Origin: Azospirillum agricola
Lineage (GTDB): Bacteria; Pseudomonadota; Alphaproteobacteria; Azospirillales; Azospirillaceae
Direction: 5' to 3'
NCBI RefSeq assembly: GCF_017876095.1
Contig: NZ_JAGINM010000004.1
Span: 310,001-374,000, forward strand
Length of the DNA: 64,000 bases
The translations under genes and the position numbers were made by a program. The notes beneath the pieces are model-generated. The model did not search any database. It was not told the DNA's origin and saw only the letters and a list, made by a program, of their open reading frames with translations. This document shows positions 17,126 through 25,901 of the stretch, one piece after another; the first letter of the stretch is position 1, and every line of letters begins with the position of its first letter.

Positions 17126-18307
17126 ATGCCGATCAACAACCGAATCGCCGCCTTCCAGGACGACATGACCGCGTGGCGGCGCGACATCCACGCCCATCCC
17201 GAGCTGGGATTCGAGGAAAACCGCACCGCCGACCTCGTCGCCGCGAAGCTGGCCGAGTTCGGAATCGCGGTGCATCGCGGCCTGGGCAAGACCGGCGTGG
17301 TCGGCACCCTGAAGGGGCTCGGCACCGGCAGCGGACGCGCCATCGGCTTGCGCGCCGACATGGACGCGCTGCCGATGCCGGAGGCCAACGACTTCGATTA
17401 CGCGTCGCGCCATCCCGGCAAGATGCACGCCTGCGGCCATGACGGGCACACCACCATGCTGCTCGGCGCCGCCCGCTATCTGGCGGAGACGCGCAACTTC
17501 GACGGCACCGTCCACTTCATCTTCCAGCCCGCCGAGGAGGGCCAGGGCGGCGGCCTGAGGATGATCGAGGAGGGACTGTTCACGCAGTTCGACTGCGAGC
17601 AGATCTACGGCCTGCACAATTGGCCGGAGCTGCCGGCCGGCCAGATCGCCGTGCATCCCGGCCCGGTGATGGCCGCCGCCAACCAGTTCGAGATCACGGT
17701 GAGCGGCCACGGCGCCCACGCCGCCATGCCCCACCGCAGCATCGATCCGGTGCTGGTCTCCGCCCACATCATCACGGCGGCGCAGAGCCTCGTCAGCCGC
17801 GGCACCGACCCGGCCGACAGCGCCGTCGTCTCGATCACCGTGGTCGACGCCGGCACCGCCGCCAACGTCATCCCCGACAGCGCCATCCTGCGCGGCACCA
17901 TGCGGACCTTCTCCGAGGCCACCCACCGCCGCATCCAGGAGCAGTTCGCCCGGCTGGTGTCGAGCATCGCCGAGGGCTTCGGCGCCCAGGCGGTGCTGAA
18001 TTTCCGCCCCGGCTACCCGGCGACCGTCAACAGCGAGCCGGAGGCCCGCGTCGCCGCCGCCGCCGCCGCCAAGGTGGTCGGCGACGAGAACGTGATCTGG
18101 GCGCCGGCCCCGACCATGGCGGCCGAGGATTTCGGCTACATGCTGAAGGAGCGGCCGGGCGCCTACATCTGGCTCGGCCATGGCGGGCACGGCGGGCCGG
18201 GCTGCCGGCTGCACAACCCGCACTACGACTTCAACGACGCCATCCTGACGACCGGCGCCAGCTACTGGGCGTCGCTGGTCGAGACCATCCTGCCACGGAG
18301 CGCCTGA
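17126..18307 (+). CDS. M20 family amidohydrolase (hippurate hydrolase / IAA-amino acid hydrolase type)
   Basis: 393 residues, standard M20D metallopeptidase. The metal-binding and catalytic motifs are intact: LRADMDALPM, HACGHDGHTTMLLGAARYLA, and QPAEEGQGGG with the general-base Glu. A dimerisation domain in the middle (GHGAHAAMPHRSIDPVLVSA) is followed by the C-terminal GAPTMAAEDFGYML-like segment that supplies further ligands. Members cleave N-acyl amino acids such as hippurate or indole-acetyl conjugates. The specific substrate is not resolvable, although auxin-conjugate hydrolysis would be of interest in a plant-associated genus. The next gene starts 6 bases after its stop, suggesting co-transcription. 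Confidence 0.93.
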   Translation: MPINNRIAAFQDDMTAWRRDIHAHPELGFEENRTADLVAAKLAEFGIAVHRGLGKTGVVGTLKGLGTGSGRAIGLRADMDALPMPEANDFDYASRHPGKMHACGHDGHTTMLLGAARYLAETRNFDGTVHFIFQPAEEGQGGGLRMIEEGLFTQFDCEQIYGLHNWPELPAGQIAVHPGPVMAAANQFEITVSGHGAHAAMPHRSIDPVLVSAHIITAAQSLVSRGTDPADSAVVSITVVDAGTAANVIPDSAILRGTMRTFSEATHRRIQEQFARLVSSIAEGFGAQAVLNFRPGYPATVNSEPEARVAAAAAAKVVGDENVIWAPAPTMAAEDFGYMLKERPGAYIWLGHGGHGGPGCRLHNPHYDFNDAILTTGASYWASLVETILPRSA

Positions 18308-18312
18308 CCCGC

Positions 18313-18792
18313 ATGACCCGCCGTCCCCCGGCCCGCCGCCGCCTCGCTCCGCTCCTTCTCCTCGGCATCCTGTCCCTGACCGCCTGCCAGACCAACGGAT
18401 CGAACCGGACGGCGGACGGGGGACTGCTCCCCGCCGAGGCCGCTCCCGGGACCTACTGGCAGGGCGACCGCAGCCTCGCCGCCGAGCGCGCCTACGTCGT
18501 CGCCCGCAGCGATCAGGATTGGAGCGAGCTGTGGGCGCGGGTCGGGGAGGCGGTGCCGTCCTCGCTGCCCGGCGACCGCATGGCGGTGGCGGTGTTCCTC
18601 GGGCCCCGCGACACCGCCGGCTATTCGGTCAGCATCGACCGCGCCCGCACGATGGAGGGCGGGGTGCAGGTCGGTTTCCACGAGCGGGTGCCGGGTCCGG
18701 AGCAGGTGGTGGCGCTGACCCAGACCAGCCCCTACGCCGTCCGCCTGCTGCCGCGCGTCGAGGGCAAGGCGACGTTCCAGCGGGACAGGTAA
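18313..18792 (+). CDS. PrcB-like domain lipoprotein
   Basis: 159 residues. A basic N-terminus and hydrophobic stretch end in the lipobox LTAC, predicting a lipid-anchored periplasmic protein with Cys near residue 25. The C-terminal half (GYSVSIDRARTMEGGVQVGF, then TQTSPYAVRLLPR) fits the PrcB C-terminal domain, first described in a Treponema protease complex and common in small lipoproteins. ATG at 18313, 6 bases after the M20 amidohydrolase stop. Family placement is moderate; function unknown. Confidence 0.7.
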   Translation: MTRRPPARRRLAPLLLLGILSLTACQTNGSNRTADGGLLPAEAAPGTYWQGDRSLAAERAYVVARSDQDWSELWARVGEAVPSSLPGDRMAVAVFLGPRDTAGYSVSIDRARTMEGGVQVGFHERVPGPEQVVALTQTSPYAVRLLPRVEGKATFQRDR

Positions 18793-18816
18793 GGGCCTCT
18801 TCCCCGGACACCCTTG

Positions 18817-18865
18817 CCCCCACCCCGACCCTCCCCCGCTGGGCGGGGGAGGGTCGGGGTGGGGG
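18817..18865. terminator. 23-bp perfect hairpin, probable bidirectional terminator/repeat
   Basis: Bases 18817-18839 and 18843-18865 are perfect complements closing a TGG loop. The arm sequence is a run of CCCCC, CCCC, CCC and CCCCC blocks separated by A, GA and T. It sits between two convergent genes. No T-run follows, so it may be an extragenic palindrome that also stops transcription. Related, shorter versions lie at 35036-35060 and 61053-61070. Confidence 0.75.
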
Positions 18866-18886
18866 TCTGACTTGCGGGAGTGGCGG

Positions 18887-20452
18887 TCACACCCGTCCTT
18901 CCGCCGCCTCCCGCTCGAATCGGCGCAGCGCCTCCTCCAGCTTCCACTGGATCCGCGCCTTCTCGCTGCGGTCGAGCACCGCCTGGCAACCGGCCGAAGG
19001 CGTCGCCGCCACCGACGCGCAGCCCGGCGCCGACCACAGGCTGTCGCCCGGCAGGAAGCTGTGCTCCAGGCTGGTGCGGGCCAGCCCGACCAGATCGGCG
19101 TAGCCCAGCCCGAACTCCGTCACCCCGCGTTGCAGCTCGTTGGTCAGGTCGATGCGGCTGACGCCCTCGTCGTCGGTCGAGAGCACCGTCGGCACGCCGG
19201 CCGCCCGGTAGAGCGGGAAGGGATGGTCCTTGCCCGCCACGCCGAGGATCAGGTCGTTGCTGGTCAGGTTGATCTCCACCGCGACCTTGCGGGCGGCCAT
19301 CGTCCGCAGCAGCCCCTGCGGGTCGTCCTCGTACATCAGGTCGACGCCGTGGCCGATGCGCTTGGCCCCGGCGATTTCGACCGCCTTGCGGATGTGGTTG
19401 CGCAGCTCCTCCGGCGGGACGAGGCCGAGCGTCAGTTCGCCGGCGTGCAGCGCCACGTTGGTGCCGGGGAAGCGGCGGCGCGCCTCGGCGATCATCCGCA
19501 TGTGCAGGTCGTAGTCGGACAGCGCGGTCGGGTTGTCCTCCGGCGCCACGAAGTTCAGGCCGGCGACGCGCGGCTCCGCCGCCGCCAGCATGGCGTTGAA
19601 CAGGGTGGTGGCGAAGACCGGGCCGGGCGCCTGGGTGCGCGAGACCTGCTGGATGTAGCGCACCGACACGCCGCAGCCGGGCTTGGCCGCCGGGGTGCCG
19701 CAGCCAAGCAGGGACCGCATGCGCGCCTCCGCCGCGTCGATGTCGGCCCTGGCCTGCGGGATCAGTCCCGGCAGGCCGGCGGCGGTCAGCCGGTCGGCCA
19801 TGGTCGACAGGTCGCCGGTCCAGGGCTGCTGCCTGCCGATGCCGGCGGCGACCCAGGTGCGGAAGGACACCATCAGCTCGACATGCTGCTCGCCCTGGCG
19901 GCCGGCGCGGTCCACCACCTCGGCCAGCAGATCGCCGGTGGCATCGTTGGCGGCGCTGAAGCGGCCGAAGGTGGCGAAGAACTGGTCGTGCAGGCTGTAG
20001 CCCGACACCGGCAGGGCGGAGCGGGTCGACAGCGCGTTGACCGCCATCGGGTAGAGCGTCGAATCGGGAATCACCACGGCGGCCGCCGGACGGGGATCCT
20101 GCGCGGTGGCGCCGCAGGGCGCGGCCTTGGTCGGCGCGACCAGGAACTTGGTCTTCGTGTCGAAGCAGAGGTTTTCCGCCGCCGCCAGCCGCAGATAGGT
20201 TTCGGCGTAGACGGCGCCGGTCAGGTGGCTGTGGAGGTCCGCCCCCTTCGGCATCGCGTGGAGGAAGGCCCGCAGTTCCGGCGGGCTGTGGCGCACCGCC
20301 TCGAACCGCCTGGCCGCCGCCGAGCCGGCGACGTCCGGCGCGGCGCCACCAACCTGCCCGCTTCCCACCGGCCCGTTCCCCGCCGTGGCGCATCCCGCCA
20401 GCAGCAGCGCCGCCAGGGCGGACGCCGCGATGCCGGACTTCACTTTCTTCAT
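18887..20452 (-). CDS. Adenosine deaminase-family lipoprotein
   Basis: 521 residues. The N-terminus carries a lipoprotein signal (ASALAALLLAGC, Cys21), placing it in the periplasm or outer membrane. The metal-dependent hydrolase fold of adenosine/AMP deaminases follows: PKGADLHSHLTGAVYAETYL (the HxH zinc site), the acid/base region NVALHAGEL, the IGHGVDLMYEDD motif and the VLSTDDEGVSR aspartate pair. Length exceeds cytosolic Add (about 330) because of insertions in the middle. A secreted enzyme could salvage or degrade extracellular nucleosides, an inference from the signal. The ATG at 20452 follows GGGAG. Divergent from the TPR methyltransferase gene. Confidence 0.88.
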   Translation of the reverse strand: MKKVKSGIAASALAALLLAGCATAGNGPVGSGQVGGAAPDVAGSAAARRFEAVRHSPPELRAFLHAMPKGADLHSHLTGAVYAETYLRLAAAENLCFDTKTKFLVAPTKAAPCGATAQDPRPAAAVVIPDSTLYPMAVNALSTRSALPVSGYSLHDQFFATFGRFSAANDATGDLLAEVVDRAGRQGEQHVELMVSFRTWVAAGIGRQQPWTGDLSTMADRLTAAGLPGLIPQARADIDAAEARMRSLLGCGTPAAKPGCGVSVRYIQQVSRTQAPGPVFATTLFNAMLAAAEPRVAGLNFVAPEDNPTALSDYDLHMRMIAEARRRFPGTNVALHAGELTLGLVPPEELRNHIRKAVEIAGAKRIGHGVDLMYEDDPQGLLRTMAARKVAVEINLTSNDLILGVAGKDHPFPLYRAAGVPTVLSTDDEGVSRIDLTNELQRGVTEFGLGYADLVGLARTSLEHSFLPGDSLWSAPGCASVAATPSAGCQAVLDRSEKARIQWKLEEALRRFEREAAEGRV

Positions 20453-20608
20453 GCAAGGCACTCCCGCGTTTCGTCTTTTGCGGGAACCTTGTTCCTGATA
20501 ATCGCCCATGCGCAACGCGGCATCCCGCACCGAAGGGCTGTGGAGCCGCGGCAATTCGGCTATGGTGCGGAATCCTTGGAGTTCCAGCCGATTCCGGAGC
20601 CGCCCGCG

Positions 20609-22246
20609 ATGACCGACACGCCCGCCCCCACGCTGCTCGATGCGGCCCGCCTGTTCCGGGCCAACGATCTTGCGGGCGCCGAGGCGATCTGCCAGACGGT
20701 GCTGGCGACCGACCCGCACAACGCCCAGGGGCTGCACCTCCTCGGCCTGATCGCCGCCCACACCGGCCACGCCGACGACGCGCTCTCCCTCTTCGCCCAG
20801 GCCATCGCCGAGCAGGGCAGCGACCCGTCCTTCCACAACAGCCGGGGCAGCCTGCTCTTCCAGCTCGGCCGCGCGGCGGAGGCCGAGGAGGCCTTCCGCG
20901 CCGGCCTGTCGATCAACGCCGGCTTCCCGGAGCTGCACGGCAACCTCGGCAACGCGCTGAAGGCGCTGGGCCGGCTGGCGGAGGCGGCGGAGAGCTTCCG
21001 CGCCGCGCTCGACCTCAAGCCGGGCGCGCCGGAGATGCATCATTTCCTGGCATCCACCCTGCGCGAGCTGGGCGAGCTGGAGACGGCGGAAACCCATCTG
21101 CGCACCGCGCTCGACCTCGCCCCCGACTATCTGGAGGCGCACTACACCCTGGCCGAGCTGCTCGCCACCCGCGGCCGGCTGGAGGAGGCGGAGGCCGCCT
21201 TCCGCACCGTGCTGGCCGCCGCCCCGCGCTTCGTGCCGGCGCAGGTCGGGCTGGCCCATGTGCTGCAAAGCCTCGACCGCGCCGCCGACGCCATCGAGGC
21301 GATCGAGGCGGCGCGCGAACAGGCCCCCGACCACCCGCTGGTCCAGTTCACCCGCCGTCTGATCTATTCGAACGCGGTGCCCGGCTGGCACCTGCCGATG
21401 ATCAATGATTTCGAGCGCAACGACGCCTACAAGCACTCGCTGGAGCGCGCGGTGAAACCGGACTCCCTCGTGCTGGAGATCGGCACCGGGTCGGGCATCG
21501 TCGCCATGATGGCGGCCCGCGCCGGGGCGCGGAAGGTCGTGACCTGCGAGGTCAACCCGATCCTGGCCCGCGTCGCCAAGGAGACCGTCGCCAACAACGG
21601 CTACGCCGACCGCGTCACCGTGGTGCCGCGCCTGTCCACCCAGCTCACCGTCGGCGAGGGCGGCGACCTGCCGGAGAAGGCCGACGTCTTCGTGTCGGAG
21701 CTGATCAACATCGGCATGCTGGCGCCGCGCATGCTGTCGGTGCTCCAGCACGCCCGCACCCATCTGGTGAAGCCGGGCGGCGCCATCATCCCGCGCGCCT
21801 CCACCGTCTACGCCATGCTGATCGAGACGCCGGAGCTGGCCCGCATCAACCCGGTCAAGCGGATCGACGGCTTCGACATGTCGAGTTTCGACGTCTTCCG
21901 CTCCCCCGGCTACCAGCAGATCGATCTCGGGGCCGACGCCCACAGCGCGCTGTCCGAGCCCTTCACCGCGCTGGATTTCGACTTCACCCGCAACATGCCG
22001 GAGGAAGGCGAGCGCGAGATCGACGTGACCGTCACCCGCGCCGGCACCTGCCATGGCGTCGCCTTCTGGTTCGACCTCTTCATGGACGAGGAGGTCGTCT
22101 ACAAGTCGGAGAGCCAGGCGCGCACCAACCATTGGAAGCAGGCGATGACCTTCCTCGACGCGCCGATCCCGGTGCGGCCGGGCGACGTGCTGCGGGTCGT
22201 CGCGCGCTACGACAACAACCAGATCTCCTTCGGGATCGGCGGATGA
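20609..22246 (+). CDS. TPR protein with C-terminal PRMT-like methyltransferase domain
   Basis: 545 residues. The first half (about 6-260) is seven or so tetratricopeptide repeats (GNLGNALKALGRLAEAAESF, HYTLAELLATRGRLEEAEAA). The second half is a class I SAM methyltransferase: motif I VLEIGTGSGIVAMMAARAGA (about 287-306), then CEVNPILARVAKETVANNGY and DVFVSELINIGMLAPRMLSV. These segments and VKPGGAIIPRASTVYAMLIE resemble eukaryotic PRMT7 and PRMT9, the latter also TPR-fused. The second Glu of the canonical PRMT double-E loop is not at its usual place, so arginine methylation is unproven. ATG 20609 follows CCGGAG. The stop overlaps the next start (ATGA). Confidence 0.85.
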   Translation: MTDTPAPTLLDAARLFRANDLAGAEAICQTVLATDPHNAQGLHLLGLIAAHTGHADDALSLFAQAIAEQGSDPSFHNSRGSLLFQLGRAAEAEEAFRAGLSINAGFPELHGNLGNALKALGRLAEAAESFRAALDLKPGAPEMHHFLASTLRELGELETAETHLRTALDLAPDYLEAHYTLAELLATRGRLEEAEAAFRTVLAAAPRFVPAQVGLAHVLQSLDRAADAIEAIEAAREQAPDHPLVQFTRRLIYSNAVPGWHLPMINDFERNDAYKHSLERAVKPDSLVLEIGTGSGIVAMMAARAGARKVVTCEVNPILARVAKETVANNGYADRVTVVPRLSTQLTVGEGGDLPEKADVFVSELINIGMLAPRMLSVLQHARTHLVKPGGAIIPRASTVYAMLIETPELARINPVKRIDGFDMSSFDVFRSPGYQQIDLGADAHSALSEPFTALDFDFTRNMPEEGEREIDVTVTRAGTCHGVAFWFDLFMDEEVVYKSESQARTNHWKQAMTFLDAPIPVRPGDVLRVVARYDNNQISFGIGG

Positions 22247-23559
22247 GGCCGTTCGGCGGGGAGCCCCCGGTCGACCGGCGCGCCGTCGCCTCCTGGTGCC
22301 TCTACGACTGGGCGAACTCCGCCTACAACACCATCATCACCACCTTCGTCTTCTCGGTCTATTTCGCGCGCGGCGTGGTCGGCGACCCGGTCGCCGGAAC
22401 CTCGCGCTGGAGCGTGGCGATGACCGTCGCCGGGATCGCCATCGCCCTGCTCAGCCCGGTGCTGGGCGCCATCGCCGACCGCAGCGGCCGGCGCAAGCCG
22501 TGGATGGCGCTGTTCACCGGCATCACCGTGCTGCTGAGCGCGGCGCTCTGGTGGGTGGAGCCCGACCCGTCCTTCGCGCTGTTCGCGCTGGTCTGCGTCG
22601 TCGTCGCCACCGTGTCCTTCGAGCTGGCCAACGTCTTCTACAACGCCACCCTGCCCGGTCTGGTGCCGGGGCGGCTGCTCGGGCGGGTGTCCGGCTGGGG
22701 CTGGGGCATCGGCTATTTCGGCGGGCTGGTCTGCCTCGTCGTCGCGCTGTTCGGCTTCGTGAAGGCGGAGGCGCCGCTGTTCGGCCTGCTCGGCGTCGCC
22801 TGGGACGACTGGGGGCCGCAGGCCAACATCCGCGCCACGGCGCTGCTGGTCGCGGTGTGGTACGGGCTGTTCGCCCTGCCCTATTTCCTGTGGGTGCCCG
22901 ACGAGCCGTCGAGCGGGCGGCCGCTGGGGCAGGCGGTGCGCGAGGGCATCGGCATGCTCGGCCGCACGCTGCGCGAGGCGCGGCGCTACAAGCAGACCGT
23001 CCGCTTCCTGATCGCCAGCGCCTTCTACCGCGACGGCATCAACACCATCACCGCCTTCGGCGGCATCTTCGCCGCCGGGACCTTCGGCATGAGCTTCGAG
23101 GAGATCGTGATCTTCGCCATCGCGCTCAACGTGGTGGCGGGGGTGGGGGCGATCGGCTTCGCCTGGATGGACGACCGGGCCGGGGCCAAGCCGGTGATCC
23201 TGCTGGCGCTGCTCGGCATGACCGCCTTCGGCGTGCCGCTGCTGCTGGCGACCGACAAGCTGTGGTTCTGGGTGCTGGCGCTCGGGCTCGGCGCCTTCTT
23301 CGGGCCGGCGCAGGCGGCGGGGCGGTCGATGATGGCGCGCCTCGCCCCGCCGGGCATGACCACCGAGATGTTCGGGCTCTACGGCCTGACCGGGCGCTTC
23401 GTCGGCTTCTTCGGACCGCTGCTGTTCGGGCTGGCGACCGAGGCCTTCGCCAGCCAGCGCGCCGGGATGGGAACGGTCCTGGTTTTCTTCGTGGTCGGGT
23501 TCGTGCTTATGATGGGGGTGCGCGAACCGGACCGGTCGCGTCAGAACGCCGCAGCCTGA
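22243..23559 (+). CDS. UMF1-family MFS transporter (Atg22-like)
   Basis: 438 residues with about twelve membrane helices. The N-terminal signature WCLYDWANSAYNTIITTFVF is diagnostic of the UMF1/Atg22-like branch of the major facilitator superfamily. The loop GAIADRSGRRKPWMA corresponds to the MFS motif between helices 2 and 3. A central region carries KQTVRFLIASAFYRDGINTI, also typical. Atg22 exports amino acids from yeast vacuoles; bacterial substrates are unknown. The ATG at 22243 overlaps the TGA of the preceding TPR-methyltransferase gene, implying translational coupling. Confidence 0.88.
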   Translation: MRPFGGEPPVDRRAVASWCLYDWANSAYNTIITTFVFSVYFARGVVGDPVAGTSRWSVAMTVAGIAIALLSPVLGAIADRSGRRKPWMALFTGITVLLSAALWWVEPDPSFALFALVCVVVATVSFELANVFYNATLPGLVPGRLLGRVSGWGWGIGYFGGLVCLVVALFGFVKAEAPLFGLLGVAWDDWGPQANIRATALLVAVWYGLFALPYFLWVPDEPSSGRPLGQAVREGIGMLGRTLREARRYKQTVRFLIASAFYRDGINTITAFGGIFAAGTFGMSFEEIVIFAIALNVVAGVGAIGFAWMDDRAGAKPVILLALLGMTAFGVPLLLATDKLWFWVLALGLGAFFGPAQAAGRSMMARLAPPGMTTEMFGLYGLTGRFVGFFGPLLFGLATEAFASQRAGMGTVLVFFVVGFVLMMGVREPDRSRQNAAA

Positions 23560-23596
23560 GAGCTTTCCAGGCCGGATCCTGTTACCCTCGTGATTG

Positions 23597-23609
23597 TTGC
23601 ACTGCACAA
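23597..23609. promoter_or_regulatory. TTGCACTGCACAA motif upstream of a small gene
   Basis: TTGCACTGCACAA lies 24 bases before the 59-residue gene. The identical 13-mer, in the opposite orientation, overlaps the start of the MOSC gene at 32624-32636. TGC-rich near-palindromes of this kind are bound by PhaR-type regulators in some alphaproteobacteria; that assignment is inference only. Confidence 0.35.
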
Positions 23610-23633
23610 TTTCGAGGCCGAGAGGCACGAGCC

Positions 23634-23813
23634 ATGCTGCACATCAAGGACATCGAAGCGTTCGCCCGCATCAACGAGGCGTTGAACGAGAAGCCGGAGA
23701 GCGATTCGGCCGGCGGGGAGGCCGCCGCAGCGGAAGAGGCGGAGGCGGCCCGCCTGCGACGGCTCGCCATGCTGCCGCTGCTGCCCTGGGGCCGATTCGT
23801 CCGCAAGCGTTGA
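23634..23813 (+). CDS. 59-residue hypothetical protein
   Basis: Begins [20 protein letters not shown], continues through an acidic Ala/Glu-rich middle ([18 protein letters not shown]) and ends in a hydrophobic-basic tail ([14 protein letters not shown]). AGAGG lies 7-11 bases before the ATG. The frame is open further upstream only as overlap with the transporter gene. No family recognised. A promoter-like TGC-rich motif sits immediately upstream, which supports an independent small gene. Confidence 0.5.
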   Translation: MLHIKDIEAFARINEALNEKPESDSAGGEAAAAEEAEAARLRRLAMLPLLPWGRFVRKR

Positions 23814-23832
23814 CGAATCCCTCAACGCTGAC

Positions 23833-23990
23833 TTTACCCCTCTCCTTCCCGGGGAGAGGGTGGCCCGCAGGGCCGGTGAAGGGGCGTTACGGCCGGCAGG
23901 CCGGAAAAAACAAAAGATCAGCAACGGCTTCCGGTCTGCGACGCACAGTGCGTCCCCCTCACCCAACCCTCTCCCCGGGGGGGAGAGGGC
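23833..23990. repeat. Two CCCTCTCCCC palindromic extragenic repeats
   Basis: One unit runs from 23833 to 23883 (CCCCTCTCC...GGGGAGAGGGTGG, then GCCCGCAGGGC, closing with GGTGAAGGGG). A second, in opposite orientation, covers about 23950-23990 (CCCCCTCACCC...CCCTCTCCCC...GGGGAGAGGG). GGCCGGCAGGCCGG with an A-run lies between them. They fill the convergent gap between the small gene and purH and probably help end both transcripts. Confidence 0.75.
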
Positions 23991-24014
23991 AAGGTCGCAA
24001 GGGGAAAATGCCGC

Positions 24015-25619
24015 TCAGTGCCGGAAGTGGCGCATCCCGGTCAGGACCATCGCCAGACCCTTCTCGTCCGCCGCCGCGATGACGTCGGCGTCGCGGATCG
24101 AGCCGCCCGGCTGGATCACCGCCGTGACGCCGGCCTCCGCCGCCGCCAGCAGCCCGTCGGCGAAGGGGAAGAAGGCGTCCGACGCCACCACCGAGCCCTT
24201 GGTCAGCGGCTCCGCCAGACCGGCGGCCTTGGCGGCCTCGGCCGACTTGATGGCGGCGATGCGGGCGCTGTCGACACGGCTCATCTGGCCGGCGCCGACG
24301 CCGACCGTGGCGCCGTTCTTGGCGTAGACGATGGCGTTCGACTTGACGTGCTTGGCGACGCGGAAGGCGAAGAGCAGGTCGGCCAGCTCCTGCTCGGTCG
24401 GGGCGCGCTTGGTCACGACCTTCAGCCCGGCCGGGTTGACGCGGCCGGAATCGCGGTTCTGCAACAGGAAGCCGCCCGACAGATGCTTGACCATCATGCC
24501 GGCGTCGGCCGGGTTCGGCACGTCCTTGGTCAGCAGAACGCGCAGGTTCTTCTTGGTCGCCAGCAGCGCGCGGGCCGCGTCGTCGGCGTCCGGGGCGATC
24601 ACCACCTCGGCGAAGAGCTTGGAAATCTCCTCGGCCGTCGCCGCGTCGAGCGAACGGTTCACCGCGATGATGCCGCCGAAGGCGCTGACCGGGTCGCACA
24701 GCAGCGCCGAGCGGTAGGCGTCGAGCAGGTTCGCACCCTGGGCGACGCCGCAGGGGTTGGCGTGCTTGATGATGGCGACGGCCGGCTGCTCGAACTCGGC
24801 GACCAGCTCGAAGGCGGCGTCGGTGTCGTTCAGGTTGTTGTAGGACAGCTCCTTGCCCTGGAGCTGGACGGCGGTCGCCACGCCGGGGCGCTGGTCGCCG
24901 GTGACGTAGAAGGCGGCCTGCTGGTGTGGGTTCTCGCCGTAGCGCAGCGTCTGCGCCAGCGAGCCCGACAGGGTGACGCGCGGCGGGAAGGTCTCGTCCA
25001 GCTCGCCGGCCAGCCACGTCGAGATGGCGGCGTCGTAGGCGGCGGTGCGGGCGTAGGCGCGCTGGGCCAGCTTGCGGCGCAGCCCCAGCGTGACGCAGCC
25101 GTCATGGGTCGCCAGCTCGTCCATCACCGCCTCGTAATCCGACGGCTCGGTGACGATGGTGACGAAATCATGGTTCTTGGCGGCGGCGCGGATCATCGCC
25201 GGCCCGCCGATGTCGATGTTCTCGACGCAATCGTCGTAGGCGGCACCCTTGGCGACCGTCGCCTCGAACGGGTAGAGGTTGACGACGACCAGATCGATCG
25301 GCGGGATGTCGTGCTGCGCCATCGCGTCGGCGTGGATGTCGCGGCGGGCCAGGATGCCGCCATGGACGCGCGGGTGCAGCGTCTTGACGCGGCCGTCCAT
25401 GATCTCCGGGAAGCCGGTGTGGTCGGAGACCTCCTTGACCGGCACGCCGGCCTCGGCGAGGCGCTGGGCCGAACCGCCGGTCGACAGGATCTCGACGCCC
25501 TTGGCGGCCAGCGCCTGCCCCAGCGCCACCAGCCCGGTCTTGTCGGACACGGAAATCAGCGCGCGGGTGATGCGGACCTTGTCGGGGGCGGGAGCGTGGT
25601 TGGCTTTCGGCGGGCTCAT
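24015..25619 (-). CDS. purH: Bifunctional AICAR transformylase / IMP cyclohydrolase
   Basis: Last two steps of de novo IMP synthesis in the cytoplasm, 534 residues. The N-terminal MGS-like cyclohydrolase domain starts [20 protein letters not shown] and contains [31 protein letters not shown] and [17 protein letters not shown]. The C-terminal transformylase domain has [35 protein letters not shown] and the terminal [10 protein letters not shown]. The ATG at 25619 follows CAGGATC; the frame runs upstream into repeat DNA but the listed start matches the family. Downstream on the same strand of a heparinase-like gene, separated by the nested hairpin repeat. Confidence 0.97.
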   Translation of the reverse strand: MSPPKANHAPAPDKVRITRALISVSDKTGLVALGQALAAKGVEILSTGGSAQRLAEAGVPVKEVSDHTGFPEIMDGRVKTLHPRVHGGILARRDIHADAMAQHDIPPIDLVVVNLYPFEATVAKGAAYDDCVENIDIGGPAMIRAAAKNHDFVTIVTEPSDYEAVMDELATHDGCVTLGLRRKLAQRAYARTAAYDAAISTWLAGELDETFPPRVTLSGSLAQTLRYGENPHQQAAFYVTGDQRPGVATAVQLQGKELSYNNLNDTDAAFELVAEFEQPAVAIIKHANPCGVAQGANLLDAYRSALLCDPVSAFGGIIAVNRSLDAATAEEISKLFAEVVIAPDADDAARALLATKKNLRVLLTKDVPNPADAGMMVKHLSGGFLLQNRDSGRVNPAGLKVVTKRAPTEQELADLLFAFRVAKHVKSNAIVYAKNGATVGVGAGQMSRVDSARIAAIKSAEAAKAAGLAEPLTKGSVVASDAFFPFADGLLAAAEAGVTAVIQPGGSIRDADVIAAADEKGLAMVLTGMRHFRH

Positions 25620-25691
25620 GGCGTGATCCTGAGGCTTGCGTTGTCGGAACGCGGAAAGCCCGAAGGACACGGATGAACAGGATGAAGAAAA

Positions 25692-25826
25692 GCACGGATG
25701 AACACGGATCAAAATTCATCTGTGTTTATCTGTGTTCATCTGTGTCAGATCCTGCTTTGCCGAACAGAGATTCGACACAGATGAACACAGATAAACACAG
25801 ATAGAAAAATCCGTGTTCATCCGTGC
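25692..25826. repeat. Nested inverted repeat built from CACAGATGAACA units
   Basis: A perfect 29-bp inverted repeat (25718-25746 with 25774-25802) made of ACACAGAT/AACACAGAT units encloses a 27-base loop. It is nested in a second 18-bp inverted repeat (25692-25709 with 25809-25826) of the variant GCACGGATGAACACGGAT. Further ATCCGTGTTCATCCGTG copies continue to about 25850. The region is much poorer in GC than the genes around it. A relative lies at 37507-37623. Confidence 0.92.
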
Positions 25827-25901
25827 CCAATCCGTGTTCATCCGTGTTCCAAACCCCGCCCGCCAAGGCAAGCGGGTCCGGCCACCGCGGATGGGCGGGA
25901 T

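Noticed and set aside
18887..22132. Minus-strand fusion of the adenosine-deaminase-like protein with a 560-residue N-terminal extension
   Set aside because: The extension is antisense to the TPR-methyltransferase; the ATG at 20452 has a lipoprotein signal and a ribosome site.
25692..25826. Insertion sequence or group II intron at the CACAGAT repeat
   Set aside because: No open frame, no terminal duplication and no intron domain V-like structure; only nested inverted repeats.
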